Below, piece after piece: positions 9,371 through 18,695 of a DNA stretch of 64,000 nucleotides. Position 1 is the first letter of the stretch; every line of letters begins with the position of its first letter. The stretch covers positions 62,001-126,000 of the forward strand of contig NZ_JHYS01000002.1 of NCBI RefSeq assembly GCF_000688255.1, read 5' to 3'. Below the pieces are notes generated by a model that searched no databases, was not told where the DNA came from, and saw only the letters and a program-made list of their open reading frames with translations. The stretch is from Simplicispira psychrophila DSM 11588. Lineage in GTDB: Bacteria > Pseudomonadota > Gammaproteobacteria > Burkholderiales > Burkholderiaceae_C. A program made the translations under genes and the position numbers.

Positions 9371-9503
9371 GGGTGAATGGGTAAAGCAAGCGCACTATCA
9401 GCCCGTGGCGGCAAAAAGAGGCCATGGTAGCGGCTTCACAGCGGCCACACCGCACAATCACCGCACCCAAGCCGCAGCAGACGGCCGCCACACCGGAGAC
9501 ACC

Positions 9504-11216
9504 ATGGCCTCATCCACCCCCTCTAAGCCACCCACCACGGCCTTTGATTTCGTCATCATCGGCGGCGGCACGGCCGGCGCGCTGCTGGCCAATCGCCTCA
9601 GCGCCGATCCGCGCCACCGCGTCCTGCTGATAGAAGCCGGTACGCCGGATAACTACCACTGGATCCACATTCCCGTCGGCTACCTGTATTGCATCGGCAA
9701 CCCGCGCACCGACTGGCTGTATCAGACCGAGCCGGACGCGGGGCTGAATGGCCGGCGCCTGCGCTATCCGCGTGGCAAGACGCTGGGCGGTTGCAGCAGC
9801 ATCAACGGCATGATTTACATGCGTGGCCAAGCGCGCGATTACGACCAATGGGCGCAGCTCACGGGCGATGACACTTGGCGCTGGGACAACGTGCTGCCGG
9901 CCTTTCGCCAGCACGAAAACCACTGGCGCTTGGACACGCCTGCTCAGGCCAGCGCCGAGTTTGCGCGCCTGCACGGCCACCCGCGCAACGGCGGCTCGGG
10001 CGAGTGGCGTGTCGAAAAACAGCGCCTGCGTTGGGACGTGCTCGACGCCTTTGCCCAAGCGGCGCAGCAGGCCGGCATCCCGGCCACAGACGATTTCAAT
10101 GGCGGCAACAACGAGGGCGTAGGCTACTTTGAAGTGAACCAAAAATCGGGCTGGCGCTGGAACACCGCCAAGGCTTTTCTGCGCCCGGTCTGCGACCAGC
10201 GCGCCAACTTCACGCTGTGGACCGGGGCCCAGGCGACGCAACTGGTACTGGAGACGCAAGCCGATGGCCGCCGCCGCTGCACCGGCGTGCAGGTGCGCCG
10301 GGGCCAGGAGATGGTCACCGTGCACGCGCGCCATGAGGTACTGCTGAGCGCTGGCGCCATCAACTCGCCGCAGCTGCTGCAGCTTTCGGGCATTGGCCCA
10401 GGCGCGCTGCTGCAGCAGCACGGCATTGCGCTACTGCAGGACACCCCCGGCGTCGGCGCCAACCTGCAGGACCATTTGCAGATCCGCGCCGTGTTCAAGG
10501 TGCAGGGCGTGCCCACGCTCAACGTCCTGGCCGGCTCGCTGTGGGGCAAGGCGCGCATCGGGCTGGAATACGCCACCAAGCGCACCGGGCCGATGAGCAT
10601 GGCGCCGTCGCAACTGGGCGCGTTCACGCGCAGCAGCGCCGCTTATGCGCACCCGAACCTCGAATACCACGTACAGCCGCTGTCGCTTGATGCCTTTGGC
10701 GAGCCGCTGCACCGTTTCCCGGCGTTCACCGCCAGCGTCTGCAACCTCAACCCGACCAGCCGTGGCAGCGTGCAGATCAAAAGCGGCCGCTTTGAAGACG
10801 CACCGGCGATTGCACCGCACTACCTGAGCACGCCGGAAGACCGGCAGGTGGCGGCCGACAGCCTGCGCCTGACGCGGCGCATCGTGGCGCAACCGGCGCT
10901 AGCACCCTACCACCCCGAGGAATACAAGCCTGGTGTGCAGTTTCAAAGCGACGAAGAACTGGCAAGGCTGGCCGGTGACATCGCCACCACCATCTTTCAC
11001 CCGGTCGGCACTACCAAGATGGGGCGGGACGGCGACCCGATGGCGGTGCTGGATGCACAGCTGCGCGTGCGCGACGGCCAGGGCGGCGTGATAGCAGGTT
11101 TGCGCGTGGTGGATGCCGGCGCCATGCCCAGCATCACCAGCGGCAACACCAACGCGCCGACGCTGATGCTGGCCGAAAAAGCCGCTGGCTGGATCTGTGC
11201 GCAATACACGCCATAA
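9504..11216 (+). CDS. GMC family FAD-dependent oxidoreductase (choline dehydrogenase-like)
   Basis: 570-residue flavoprotein that oxidises an alcohol-type substrate, which cannot be assigned from sequence. FAD site VIIGGGTAGALLANRLS (residues about 15-31); GMC signature GKTLGGCSSINGMIYMRG (about 91-108); C-terminal catalytic region HPVGTTKMG (His, about 499) and SGNTNAPTLMLAEKAA. Normal length for choline-dehydrogenase-like GMC proteins. The ATG at 9504 leads straight to the FAD motif, so the longer reading frame from 9282 is not used. It stands alone, divergent from the MCE operon. Confidence 0.95.
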   Translation: MASSTPSKPPTTAFDFVIIGGGTAGALLANRLSADPRHRVLLIEAGTPDNYHWIHIPVGYLYCIGNPRTDWLYQTEPDAGLNGRRLRYPRGKTLGGCSSINGMIYMRGQARDYDQWAQLTGDDTWRWDNVLPAFRQHENHWRLDTPAQASAEFARLHGHPRNGGSGEWRVEKQRLRWDVLDAFAQAAQQAGIPATDDFNGGNNEGVGYFEVNQKSGWRWNTAKAFLRPVCDQRANFTLWTGAQATQLVLETQADGRRRCTGVQVRRGQEMVTVHARHEVLLSAGAINSPQLLQLSGIGPGALLQQHGIALLQDTPGVGANLQDHLQIRAVFKVQGVPTLNVLAGSLWGKARIGLEYATKRTGPMSMAPSQLGAFTRSSAAYAHPNLEYHVQPLSLDAFGEPLHRFPAFTASVCNLNPTSRGSVQIKSGRFEDAPAIAPHYLSTPEDRQVAADSLRLTRRIVAQPALAPYHPEEYKPGVQFQSDEELARLAGDIATTIFHPVGTTKMGRDGDPMAVLDAQLRVRDGQGGVIAGLRVVDAGAMPSITSGNTNAPTLMLAEKAAGWICAQYTP

Positions 11217-11410
11217 GTGCGCAAACACCGCCGATGCGCCACAAAATAAAACGTAACCACAGGAAAACCCCTATACGGACCGTTGGTATCTGCCCTTACA
11301 GTACGCCCACTCGAAAGCGCACTGCGGTGTGCAGAACGGGGGGCCGAGGAGACAACCAAAAGCCACAACCACTTTTCAAAGCATCCGATATGAGATGTTG
11401 ATCTCTCCCA
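11217..11410 (+). other. Non-coding stretch between GMC oxidoreductase and a distal terminator
   Basis: About 195 bases without a supportable reading frame. It contains ACAGGAAAACCCCTATACGG (11260-11279), several short inverted repeats and then, at 11411, a strong terminator. It may be only a long 3' untranslated region, or a small RNA using that terminator. No good promoter is visible, so I leave it unassigned. Confidence 0.3.
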
Positions 11411-11439
11411 GGCGCCACCCTCGTGTTGGCGCTTTTTTT
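11411..11439 (+). terminator. Intrinsic terminator downstream of the GMC gene
   Basis: GCGCCA, an 8-10-nt loop, then TGGCGC followed by eight T. It lies about 200 bases after the stop at 11216. Confidence 0.8.
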
Positions 11440-11459
11440 TGCCCATTTTTTGTTCAAAA

Positions 11460-11503
11460 CAGCTGCTAGCCCAATAGGGACAAGCGCTTCAAGCTCTTAA
11501 AAA
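11460..11503 (+). repeat. Dispersed repeat copy upstream of the TauE-type gene
   Basis: AGCTGCTAGCCCAATAGGGA followed by CAAGCGCTTCAAGCTCTTAA. It shares the AGCTGCTAGC head and the CTT-AAAA end with the copy at 45499-45550; the middle is diverged. Confidence 0.55.
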
Positions 11504-11532
11504 AATAGCGCAGCAATGCCACAATCACGCCC

Positions 11533-12291
11533 ATGGAATGGATTGTTATCACGCTGGCCTCGCTGCTGGCCGGCTTTGTGGATGCCATCGTCGGCGGCGG
11601 TGGGCTGATTTTGTTGCCAGCCCTGTTTGCCACCTTCCCCGGCGCGCCGCCGGCGACGCTGCTGGGCACCAACAAGGCCGGCTCGGTCTGGGGCACGGCC
11701 ATGGCCACCTGGCAATACAGCCGGCGCGTGCAGATTCGCTGGCACGCCATGTTGCCGGCGGCAGGGGCTGGGTTTGCCGGCGCCTTTGCCGGCGCCTGGG
11801 CCGTCACCGCCCTGTCACCCGATTTTTTGCGCAAACTGCTGCCGCTGGTGCTGGTGTGCGTGCTGGGCTACACGCTGGCCAAAAAGGAGCTGGGGCGGCA
11901 CCACACGCCGCGTTATGCGGGCCGCACCGAATGGGTCGCCGCCAGCCTGATCGGCGTCACCATTGGTTTTTACGACGGTTTCTTTGGCCCCGGCACCGGC
12001 AGTTTTTTTGTGTTTTTGTTCGTCCGCCTACTCGGCTACGACTTCTTAAACGCCTCGGCCTCGGCCAAGCTGCTGAATGTCTCGACCAACATTGCAGCGC
12101 TGATTTTGTTCTCGCTCAAAGGCCACATCTGGTGGCACTTTGCTGTGCCGCTGGCGGTGGCCAATGTGCTGGGCAGCGTGCTGGGCACGCACATGGCTTT
12201 GAAGCACGGCACCGGGTTTGTCCGCGGCATTTTCATCACGGTGGTCAGTGTGCTGATTCTGAAGACGGGCTACGATGGCTTTTTGCGCTGA
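11533..12291 (+). CDS. TauE/SafE (TSUP) family membrane transporter
   Basis: 252-residue inner-membrane protein with about eight hydrophobic segments arranged as two repeats. The first opens with LASLLAGFVDAIVGGGGLI and the second with IGVTIGFYDGFFGPGTGSFF, the duplicated signature of sulfite/organosulfonate exporter-like (TSUP) proteins. The substrate is unknown. It lies 24 bases before the arginase gene and may be co-transcribed with it. Confidence 0.92.
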   Translation: MEWIVITLASLLAGFVDAIVGGGGLILLPALFATFPGAPPATLLGTNKAGSVWGTAMATWQYSRRVQIRWHAMLPAAGAGFAGAFAGAWAVTALSPDFLRKLLPLVLVCVLGYTLAKKELGRHHTPRYAGRTEWVAASLIGVTIGFYDGFFGPGTGSFFVFLFVRLLGYDFLNASASAKLLNVSTNIAALILFSLKGHIWWHFAVPLAVANVLGSVLGTHMALKHGTGFVRGIFITVVSVLILKTGYDGFLR

Positions 12292-12315
12292 AGCCGCACC
12301 CCAAAGGAGGACTCC

Positions 12316-13242
12316 TTGACCCATCCATCCATCACTCTGATTGGCGCCCCCACCGACATCGGCGCCAGCGTGCTGGGCACCAGCATGGGGCCCGACGCAC
12401 TGCGCATTGCCGGCATCGTCATGGCACTGCGGGCACGCGGCCTGGACGTCATCGACCGGGGCAACCTGGGTGGCCCGGCCAACCCGCAACAGGGCGTGCA
12501 GGACGGCTTTCGCCACCTGATCGAAGCGACAGCCTGGAGCCAGACCGTGTTTGCCGCCGTCAGCGACACCCTGGCTGCCGGGCGCCTGCCGCTGCTGCTG
12601 GGCGGTGACCACTGCCTGGCCATCGGTTCCATCAGCGCCGTGGCGCAGCACTGCCGCCTGCAGGGCAAGCGCCTGAAGGTGCTGTGGCTCGATGCCCATG
12701 CCGACGCCAACACCCCCGACACCACCCCGAGTGGCAACCTGCACGGCATGCCCGTGGCCTGCCTGATGGGCCACGGTCCGACCAGCCTGACCGAACTGGG
12801 CGGCGTCATCGCCCTGCAACCCGAGCACCTCCAGCTGATCGGCATACGCAGTGTCGATGCCGCAGAAAAGCGTTTTGTCCACGCCTTGGGTGTGCAGGTC
12901 TATGACATGCGCTACATCGACGAAGTCGGTATGCGCAGCGTGCTCGAACAAGCACTGCACGGCATCGGCCACGATACCCACCTGCACCTGAGCTTTGACA
13001 TCGACAGCCTGGACCCGGACATTGCCCCCGGCGTCAGCACCGCCGTGCGCGGCGGCCTGACGTACCGCGAAGCCCAGCTGTTCATGGAGATGCTGGCCGA
13101 CTCCAGGCAGTTGGGCTCGATCGATGTGATGGAACTCAACCCGGCGCACGATGTGCGCAACCAGACCGCCGAACTGGTGGTGGATTTAATGGAGAGCCTG
13201 TTTGGCAAGACCACCCTGATGCGCAGGCCAGCGGGCCGATGA
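12316..13242 (+). CDS. rocF: Arginase (ureohydrolase family)
   Basis: Mn-dependent hydrolase that converts arginine to ornithine and urea. All family motifs are present: GGDHCLAIGS (about residues 96-105), DAHADANTPDTTPSGNLHGM (about 125-144, the arginase-type Asp/His ligands and substrate loop), SFDIDSLDPDIAPG (about 226-239) and ELNPAHD (about 274-280). 308 residues, normal. The start is a TTG at 12316 backed by CCAAAGGAGG 6-7 bases upstream. The product urea would feed the urease encoded further along. The next genes encode a polar amino acid ABC transporter, so arginine uptake plus breakdown is a plausible unit. Confidence 0.9.
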   Translation: MTHPSITLIGAPTDIGASVLGTSMGPDALRIAGIVMALRARGLDVIDRGNLGGPANPQQGVQDGFRHLIEATAWSQTVFAAVSDTLAAGRLPLLLGGDHCLAIGSISAVAQHCRLQGKRLKVLWLDAHADANTPDTTPSGNLHGMPVACLMGHGPTSLTELGGVIALQPEHLQLIGIRSVDAAEKRFVHALGVQVYDMRYIDEVGMRSVLEQALHGIGHDTHLHLSFDIDSLDPDIAPGVSTAVRGGLTYREAQLFMEMLADSRQLGSIDVMELNPAHDVRNQTAELVVDLMESLFGKTTLMRRPAGR

Positions 13243-13293
13243 TCCGCACGTTTGCAGGGTTGTCACCATAGGTACCGGCACAGAGCGGCAATT

Positions 13294-13401
13294 TATAATC
13301 GCCTGCTTTTTTGACATTCCCTACACCCGCTACCTCGGGTGTGTCCCAGCCGCTCTTTTGGCGCCCGTTCCGGCTTCGTTGATCCACAAGCCGGTTTTTT
13401 T
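13294..13401 (+). promoter_or_regulatory. Structured leader with internal terminator ahead of the amino acid ABC transporter
   Basis: A consensus -10 box TATAAT at 13294-13299 (no clear -35) is followed by hairpin ACACCCG-CTACCT-CGGGTGT (13323-13342). Then comes a second hairpin CCGGCTT-N11-AAGCCGG (13370-13394) with seven T (13395-13401), a complete intrinsic terminator only 28 bases before the ATG at 13430. If the TATAAT is the start point, transcription must pass this terminator. That suggests attenuation or a riboswitch-like switch. I do not recognise a known riboswitch class. Confidence 0.5.
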
Positions 13402-13429
13402 GTCCCTGACCATCCCACAGACAAGCCCC

Positions 13430-14191
13430 ATGAAGTTCTTCAAAGCCCTCGCCACTGCCGCCGCCCTGTGCGCTGCCTTCTCCGTCCAGGCCCGCCCGAT
13501 CGAGGCCATCCAGAAGGACGGCACCATCCTGCTGGCCACCGAGGGCCAGTTTGCCCCGTTCAACTACTTCAAGGGCAGCACGCTGACCGGCTTTGAAGTC
13601 GAAGTGGCCGAGCTGGTGGTCAAAAAAATGGGCCTGAAAGTCAAGTGGAAAACCATCGGTTTTGATGCCCTGCTCACCGGCCTGAAGCAAGACCGCTGGG
13701 ATCTGGTGATTGCCTCGCACGGCATCACCGAAGAGCGCGCCAAGGCTGTCACCTTCACCGCACCGCACTACTGCTCGGGCGGCATGGTGATCGCCATGGA
13801 CCCGGCAATTCGCAGCGCGAAAGACTTGGGCGGCAAAATCGTCGCTGTGCAGACCGGCACCAGCTACCTGGAGAACGTGCAAAAGGTCGCCACCATCAAG
13901 GAAATGAAGAATTTCCCGACCGACGTCGATGCCCGCAGCGCCTTGGTGTCCAAGCGCGTCGATGCCTGGGTGACGGATCGCTTCGTCGCCAAAGAAGTGG
14001 CTGCCAAAAACCCCGACGCCGGCTTCAAGCTGGGCGAGATGGTGTTCATCGAACAGATCGCTGCGGCCGTGAACAAGGGCAACACCGGCCTGGCCGACGC
14101 CTGGAACAAAGCCCTGGCCGCGACCATGGCCGATGGCAGCTACACCGCCATCTCGACCAAGTACTTCAACGAAGACGTGCGCTGCCATTGA
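13430..14191 (+). CDS. Polar amino acid ABC transporter, substrate-binding protein
   Basis: 253-residue family 3 periplasmic binding protein. Signal peptide MKFFKALATAAALCAAFSVQA, then the domain start ILLATEGQFAPFNYF, GFEVEVAELVVKKMG, WDLVIASHGITEERA, and the second-lobe stretch IVAVQTGTSYLENVQ. The ligand is probably a polar or basic amino acid; this cannot be fixed from sequence, although the arginase gene next door hints at arginine/ornithine. The ATG at 13430 opens the signal peptide; the upstream in-frame start at 13358 lies before the terminator hairpin and is rejected. First gene of a three-gene transporter operon. Confidence 0.93.
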   Translation: MKFFKALATAAALCAAFSVQARPIEAIQKDGTILLATEGQFAPFNYFKGSTLTGFEVEVAELVVKKMGLKVKWKTIGFDALLTGLKQDRWDLVIASHGITEERAKAVTFTAPHYCSGGMVIAMDPAIRSAKDLGGKIVAVQTGTSYLENVQKVATIKEMKNFPTDVDARSALVSKRVDAWVTDRFVAKEVAAKNPDAGFKLGEMVFIEQIAAAVNKGNTGLADAWNKALAATMADGSYTAISTKYFNEDVRCH

Positions 14192-14214
14192 GCAGGGACA
14201 CCTGACCTTTTTTC

Positions 14215-14993
14215 ATGCTCATCGCACTTTGGCCGCACCACTGGAGCCGCCAGCAACGCAGTAACGCCACGCTGGTCGCCGCCCTCCTGTTGATGGTGCT
14301 TGCGCTGGCCTGTTTAGGCCAGCTTCTGTCGTTTCTGCCCGAGCCGATTGGCTCCAACGCCCAGGCGTTCTCCGAAGGCGCGCGCGTCACGCTGTGGCTG
14401 ACGCTGGTCAGCGGCAGCGTCGGCTTGGTGCTGGGCACCAGCGCTGCGCTGGGGCGCACCTCGCGCTGGCGCGTGCTGCGCTGGTTGGCGCGGTTTTACA
14501 TCTGGCTGATCCGCGGCACGCCGCTGCTGGTGCAGATCCTGTTCGTTTACTTTGCCCTGCCGGTGCTGGTGCCAGGGCTGAACCTGCCCGACTTTGCCGC
14601 CGCCGTGCTGGCGTTGGGCCTGAACGTCGGCGCCTACAACGCCGAAGCCGTGCGCGCCGGCCTGCTGGCGGTACCGCGCGGCCAGACCGAAGCGGCACGC
14701 GCGCTGGGACTGGGACGGATGCATGTGTTTATGGACGTGGTGTTTCCGCAAGCCTTCAAGATCTCGCTGCCGCCGCTGGTCAGCAACTTTGTCGCGCTGC
14801 TGAAAGACTCGTCACTGGCCTACACCATTGGCGTGGTCGAACTGACCAACGTCGGCTACCGCATCCAGTCGGCCACCTTCCAGCCGATTGCCACGCTGTC
14901 CACCGTGGCCGTCACCTACCTGCTGCTGACCACGCTGGTGACGCAAATTTCCAACGCCGTGGAATACCGCTTTGACGTCGAAGGGCGCGGCCA

Positions 14994-14997
<4 letters not shown>
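14215..14997 (+). CDS. Polar amino acid ABC transporter permease
   Basis: 260-residue inner-membrane permease of the His/Glu/Gln type. It has about five membrane helices and the EAA-type loop [25 protein letters not shown] (about residues 143-167), which contacts the ATPase. The [18 protein letters not shown] stretch (about 98-115) is diagnostic. It begins 23 bases after the binding-protein gene and overlaps the ATPase start by 4 bases (ATGA). Confidence 0.95.
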
Positions 14998-15758
<761 letters not shown>

Positions 15759-15782
15759 CCGTCACCTCGTTGAACGCCTGCG

Positions 15783-15818
15783 GGCCCGACGCTTTTGCAG
15801 CGCCGGGCCTCTTTTTTT
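15783..15818 (+). terminator. Intrinsic terminator of the amino acid ABC operon
   Basis: GGCCCG-A-CGC, loop TTTTGCA, GCG-C-CGGGCC, then TCTTTTTTT. This is a nine-pair stem with one mismatch, 25 bases after the ATPase stop. It lies upstream of the ATG at 15854 and so argues against the longer EamA start at 15770. Confidence 0.85.
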
Positions 15819-15853
15819 GTGGTTTATCTCTTTTGTCTGTGGGTTGGTTTGTT

Positions 15854-16750
15854 ATGCGCCCTGAACGTCTTGGCCTGTTGGCCCTGCTCCTGGTCACCAT
15901 GGTCTGGGGCACCACCTTTCCGGCAATGAAGCTGCTCTCGGGCCAGCTCGATGCCGTGCAAATCATCTGGCTGCGCTTTGCCATCGCCCTGCTGGTGCTG
16001 GGCCCACTGTGGTGGGGAATGCGGCGCGACGAACGTCTGTGGGGCGGCCTGCTGGGCGCGCTGCTGTTTCTGGCGTTTTGGCTGCAAATTGAAGGACTGG
16101 CGCGCACCAGCAGCAACCGCAACGCTTTTGTCACCGGGCTGAACGTGCTGGTAGTGCCCCTGCTGGCCATGCTGGTGCTGGGCCGACGCTACGGCTGGCG
16201 CCTGTGGATGGCCTGCGCCATGGCGCTGGGCGGCATGGTGATGATGTTCCACGAGGACGAACCGTGGAACACCGGCGACACACTGACGCTGTCCAGCACG
16301 CTGTTTTATGCCCTCTACATCTTGACGCTGGAGCAATGCGCGCAGCGCACCCAAGCGCGCCCGCTGCGCGCCACGCGCATGGCGGCAGTGCAGGCCAGCG
16401 TGATGTTCGCCGCCGCCAGCGTGCTGCTGCTACTGCGGCCCGGCGGCATGGACTGGATGGCGAAATTGGCAGAGTTGGGCACGCCGGCGTGGACGGCGCT
16501 GATCTACTTGGGACTGCTGGCCAGCGTACTGGTCGTCACCCTGCAAGCCTGGGGACAGCAGCGCGTAGACGCGATGCGCAGCGCCATCGTCTTTGGCCTA
16601 GAACCGGTGTTTGCCGCCCTGACCGCCTGGGTAATGCTGGGCGAACGCATGGGCGGGATCGCCGTAGCCGGCGCTGCACTGGTGGTGGCAGCGCTGGTGT
16701 TCAGCCAGATGGAGCCACCATCTGCAGCGACCGGCGCTATAGATATATGA
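15854..16750 (+). CDS. EamA/DMT family transporter
   Basis: 298-residue drug/metabolite transporter superfamily protein with ten predicted membrane helices in two EamA repeats (LVTMVWGTTFPAMKLLSGQ at the start; LGLLASVLVVTLQAWGQQRV and EPVFAALTAWVMLGERM in the second half). Substrate unknown, probably a metabolite exporter. ATG 15854 is preferred over TTG 15770 because the latter runs through the upstream terminator. The last ~17 codons are duplicated in degraded form at 18562 and beyond. Confidence 0.88.
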   Translation: MRPERLGLLALLLVTMVWGTTFPAMKLLSGQLDAVQIIWLRFAIALLVLGPLWWGMRRDERLWGGLLGALLFLAFWLQIEGLARTSSNRNAFVTGLNVLVVPLLAMLVLGRRYGWRLWMACAMALGGMVMMFHEDEPWNTGDTLTLSSTLFYALYILTLEQCAQRTQARPLRATRMAAVQASVMFAAASVLLLLRPGGMDWMAKLAELGTPAWTALIYLGLLASVLVVTLQAWGQQRVDAMRSAIVFGLEPVFAALTAWVMLGERMGGIAVAGAALVVAALVFSQMEPPSAATGAIDI

Positions 16751-16790
16751 GCGTTTAGCGCACGTATCTATTGGAATTCAGATTGTTTAA
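16747..16790 (+). repeat. Dispersed repeat copy after the EamA gene
   Basis: ATGAGCGTTTAGCGCACG followed by TATCTATTGGAATTCAG and GTTTAA. A diverged + strand copy; forms an inverted pair with 16786-16832. Confidence 0.45.
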
Positions 16791-16832
16791 CTACTGAAGT
16801 CGTTTAACCGCGTGCGCTGACAGCTATCATTT
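16786..16832 (-). repeat. Dispersed repeat copy, minus orientation
   Basis: Minus strand: ATGATAGCTGTCAGCGCACG, then CGGTTAAACGACTTCAGTAG. Opposite orientation to the adjacent copy at 16747, and next to the chemoreceptor stop. Confidence 0.5.
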
Positions 16833-16840
16833 TTAAATGG

Positions 16841-18391
16841 CTAGCTGTTGCTACCGCGCTCGTTGACCTTGAACGCCCGCACCACATGCTCTAGGTTCTC
16901 GGCCTGCTGTTGCAGGGATTGCGCCGCTGCCGCGGCTTGCTCCACCAAGGCTGCGTTTTGCTGGGTGACCTGGTTCATGTTGTCGATGGCATTGCCCACA
17001 CGCGCAATGCCGCTGCTCTGAGCGGCACTCGCCGCCAAGATTTCGGCCATGGTGTCCGTCACGTGGCCAATACTGTCAACGATGTCGTTCATGGTGCTGC
17101 CGGCCTGCTGCACCAGACTGCTGCCAGCGTCCACTTTATTCACCGAGTCGCTGATCAGGCCCTTGATCTCGTGTGCGGCATCGGCCGAGCGCTTGGCCAA
17201 GTTGCGCACTTCGGCGGCCACCACGGCAAAGCCACGGCCCTGCTCGCCGGCCCGGGCGGCCTCTACCGCCGCGTTCAGCGCCAGAATATTGGTCTGGAAG
17301 GCAATGCCGTCAATCACCGAAATGATGTCCACAATGCGCTTGCTGGAGGCATTGATGGAGGCCATGGTGTCAATCACCCCTGCCACCACCGTGCCGCCGC
17401 GCACCGCTACGTCCGAGGCCGACTGTGCCAGCTGGTTAGCGCGGCGCGCGTGGTCGGCGTTTTGGTTGACGGCGGCCGTGACCTCGGCCATCGAGATCGC
17501 CGTGTTTTCCAGCGTGCTGGCCTGCTCTTCGGTGCGGCTGGACAAGTCCAGATTGCCACTGGCAATGTCACTGGAGGCGCTGAAGATGGTGTCGGTACCG
17601 ACCCGGACTTGCCGCACCACTTTCTCCAAACTGCCGTTCATCTCTTTGATGGCCTGCTGCAACTGGCCCATCTCGTTGTGTGAAGTCACTTGGACCTGTT
17701 GGGTCAGATCGCCGGCAGCGATGCCTTTGGCGACGGTAATGCAGTACTCCAGCGGCTGCGTCACCACCCGGCGGATGAACGGATAAATCAGCATCAGTAC
17801 CGGAATGCAGGTGACGAGGGCCATCAAGATGGACTTCATGCGCTGGTCGGCCAGACTGGCATTGACCTTGTCCAACGACACCTTCATGCTGACCACGCCC
17901 AGCACCGAGCCCTCAGGCACCTGGTGGCAGGTGGTGCAATCTTTACCCAGCGAATTCTTGGAGGCCAGCGCCGGCCGCACCGAGCGCAGGTACTCACCGT
18001 CCTGGTTGGATTCGACCAGCGAGATCGCCTTGCCCGATTGCAACACCTGTTGCTCTAATGCATCCGGTTTGGCGTCGTCTTTTTCGGTGCCGGCCCCAAA
18101 GGCTTGGATGACGGCTTCACCGCGCAAGACACGCACATCCCGAATCGAGCCCAAACTTTTGATCTGGTCCAGAAACACATCACGCTGGCCGACGGTGCCG
18201 GTCACCATCATGCCGGTGAGGCCGGCCATCGTGACATCGTGCATGGTGCTGGAAAAATCGCTCGCCTGCTCCAGCGCCGCCTGCCGCGTGACGTGGCCTT
18301 GCCAGAGGATCACGCAGGTCCAAACCACCACCAGCGCGGCGCCAATCGTGCCCAGAAGCTGAATCCAAATTTTGTATTTGACAGTGTTCAC
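16841..18391 (-). CDS. Methyl-accepting chemotaxis protein with a periplasmic c-type haem motif
   Basis: 516-residue membrane chemoreceptor. First membrane helix about residues 5-33, periplasmic sensor about 34-183, second helix about 185-206, HAMP, then the cytoplasmic signalling domain with the hairpin IISVIDGIAFQTNILALNAA. The sensor contains CTTCH (residues 152-156, bases 17924-17938), a CXXCH covalent haem-binding motif, so it may sense redox state, oxygen or NO through haem c. Start: the GTG at 18391 has AGGAAA 7 bases upstream and is preferred over GTG 18430. The gene is flanked by a direct duplication. Confidence 0.93.
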   Translation of the reverse strand: MNTVKYKIWIQLLGTIGAALVVVWTCVILWQGHVTRQAALEQASDFSSTMHDVTMAGLTGMMVTGTVGQRDVFLDQIKSLGSIRDVRVLRGEAVIQAFGAGTEKDDAKPDALEQQVLQSGKAISLVESNQDGEYLRSVRPALASKNSLGKDCTTCHQVPEGSVLGVVSMKVSLDKVNASLADQRMKSILMALVTCIPVLMLIYPFIRRVVTQPLEYCITVAKGIAAGDLTQQVQVTSHNEMGQLQQAIKEMNGSLEKVVRQVRVGTDTIFSASSDIASGNLDLSSRTEEQASTLENTAISMAEVTAAVNQNADHARRANQLAQSASDVAVRGGTVVAGVIDTMASINASSKRIVDIISVIDGIAFQTNILALNAAVEAARAGEQGRGFAVVAAEVRNLAKRSADAAHEIKGLISDSVNKVDAGSSLVQQAGSTMNDIVDSIGHVTDTMAEILAASAAQSSGIARVGNAIDNMNQVTQQNAALVEQAAAAAQSLQQQAENLEHVVRAFKVNERGSNS

Positions 18392-18607
18392 AAATTTTCC
18401 TGGTAATAAAGCGGATCCCAAAGCCGACACACTTCTTCACCAGTTTAAGCTGCCCTCGGTTGAATTCGGGGCTGGATGACGCCGCCTTCTTTTTAACTGC
18501 TGCAGTGAGGGGCTGCCTGTCTGCGCTGAGCTAGCCGCAGCCAGTGGCGCGGGCACAGACCTTCAGCCAGATGGAGCCAGCGTGCGTCGCAGGCAGCGCT
18601 ATTAATA

Positions 18608-18652
18608 AATGAGCTTATACCGCACGTATACAGTGGGTTTCATACTCTTTAA
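18608..18652 (+). repeat. Dispersed repeat copy within the right duplication
   Basis: AATGAGCTTATACCGCACG then TATACAGTGGGTTTCATAC and CTTTAA. Counterpart of the 16747-16790 copy. Confidence 0.45.
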
Positions 18653-18695
18653 TACCTGAAAACCAATAAATACTAGCGCTTTCAGCTACTATTTT
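18648..18695 (-). repeat. Dispersed repeat copy, minus orientation, within the right duplication
   Basis: Minus strand: AATAGTAGCTGAAAGCGCTA, then GTATTTATTGGTTTTCAGG. Counterpart of the 16786-16832 copy. Confidence 0.5.

Larger units (their letters stand above)
16700..16839 (+). repeat. Left copy of a degenerate direct duplication flanking the chemoreceptor gene
   Basis: Starts with TTCAGCCAGATGGAGCCA (16700-16717), still inside the EamA gene, and runs to the chemoreceptor stop. The partner at 18562-18701 begins with the identical 18 bases and stays alignable for about 140 bases, including ATGAGC...CGCACGTAT, CTTTAA/GTTTAA and CAGCTA-ATTTTT.AATG. Confidence 0.65.

Noticed and set aside
13323-13401. 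Guanidine-II (mini-ykkC) riboswitch
   Set aside because: There are two hairpins, but the loops lack the conserved ACGR sequence.
18392-18560. Possible sigma-28 (flagellar) promoter for the chemoreceptor
   Set aside because: TAAACTGG and GTCGGCTT are at about the right spacing, but the second half matches GCCGATAA poorly.
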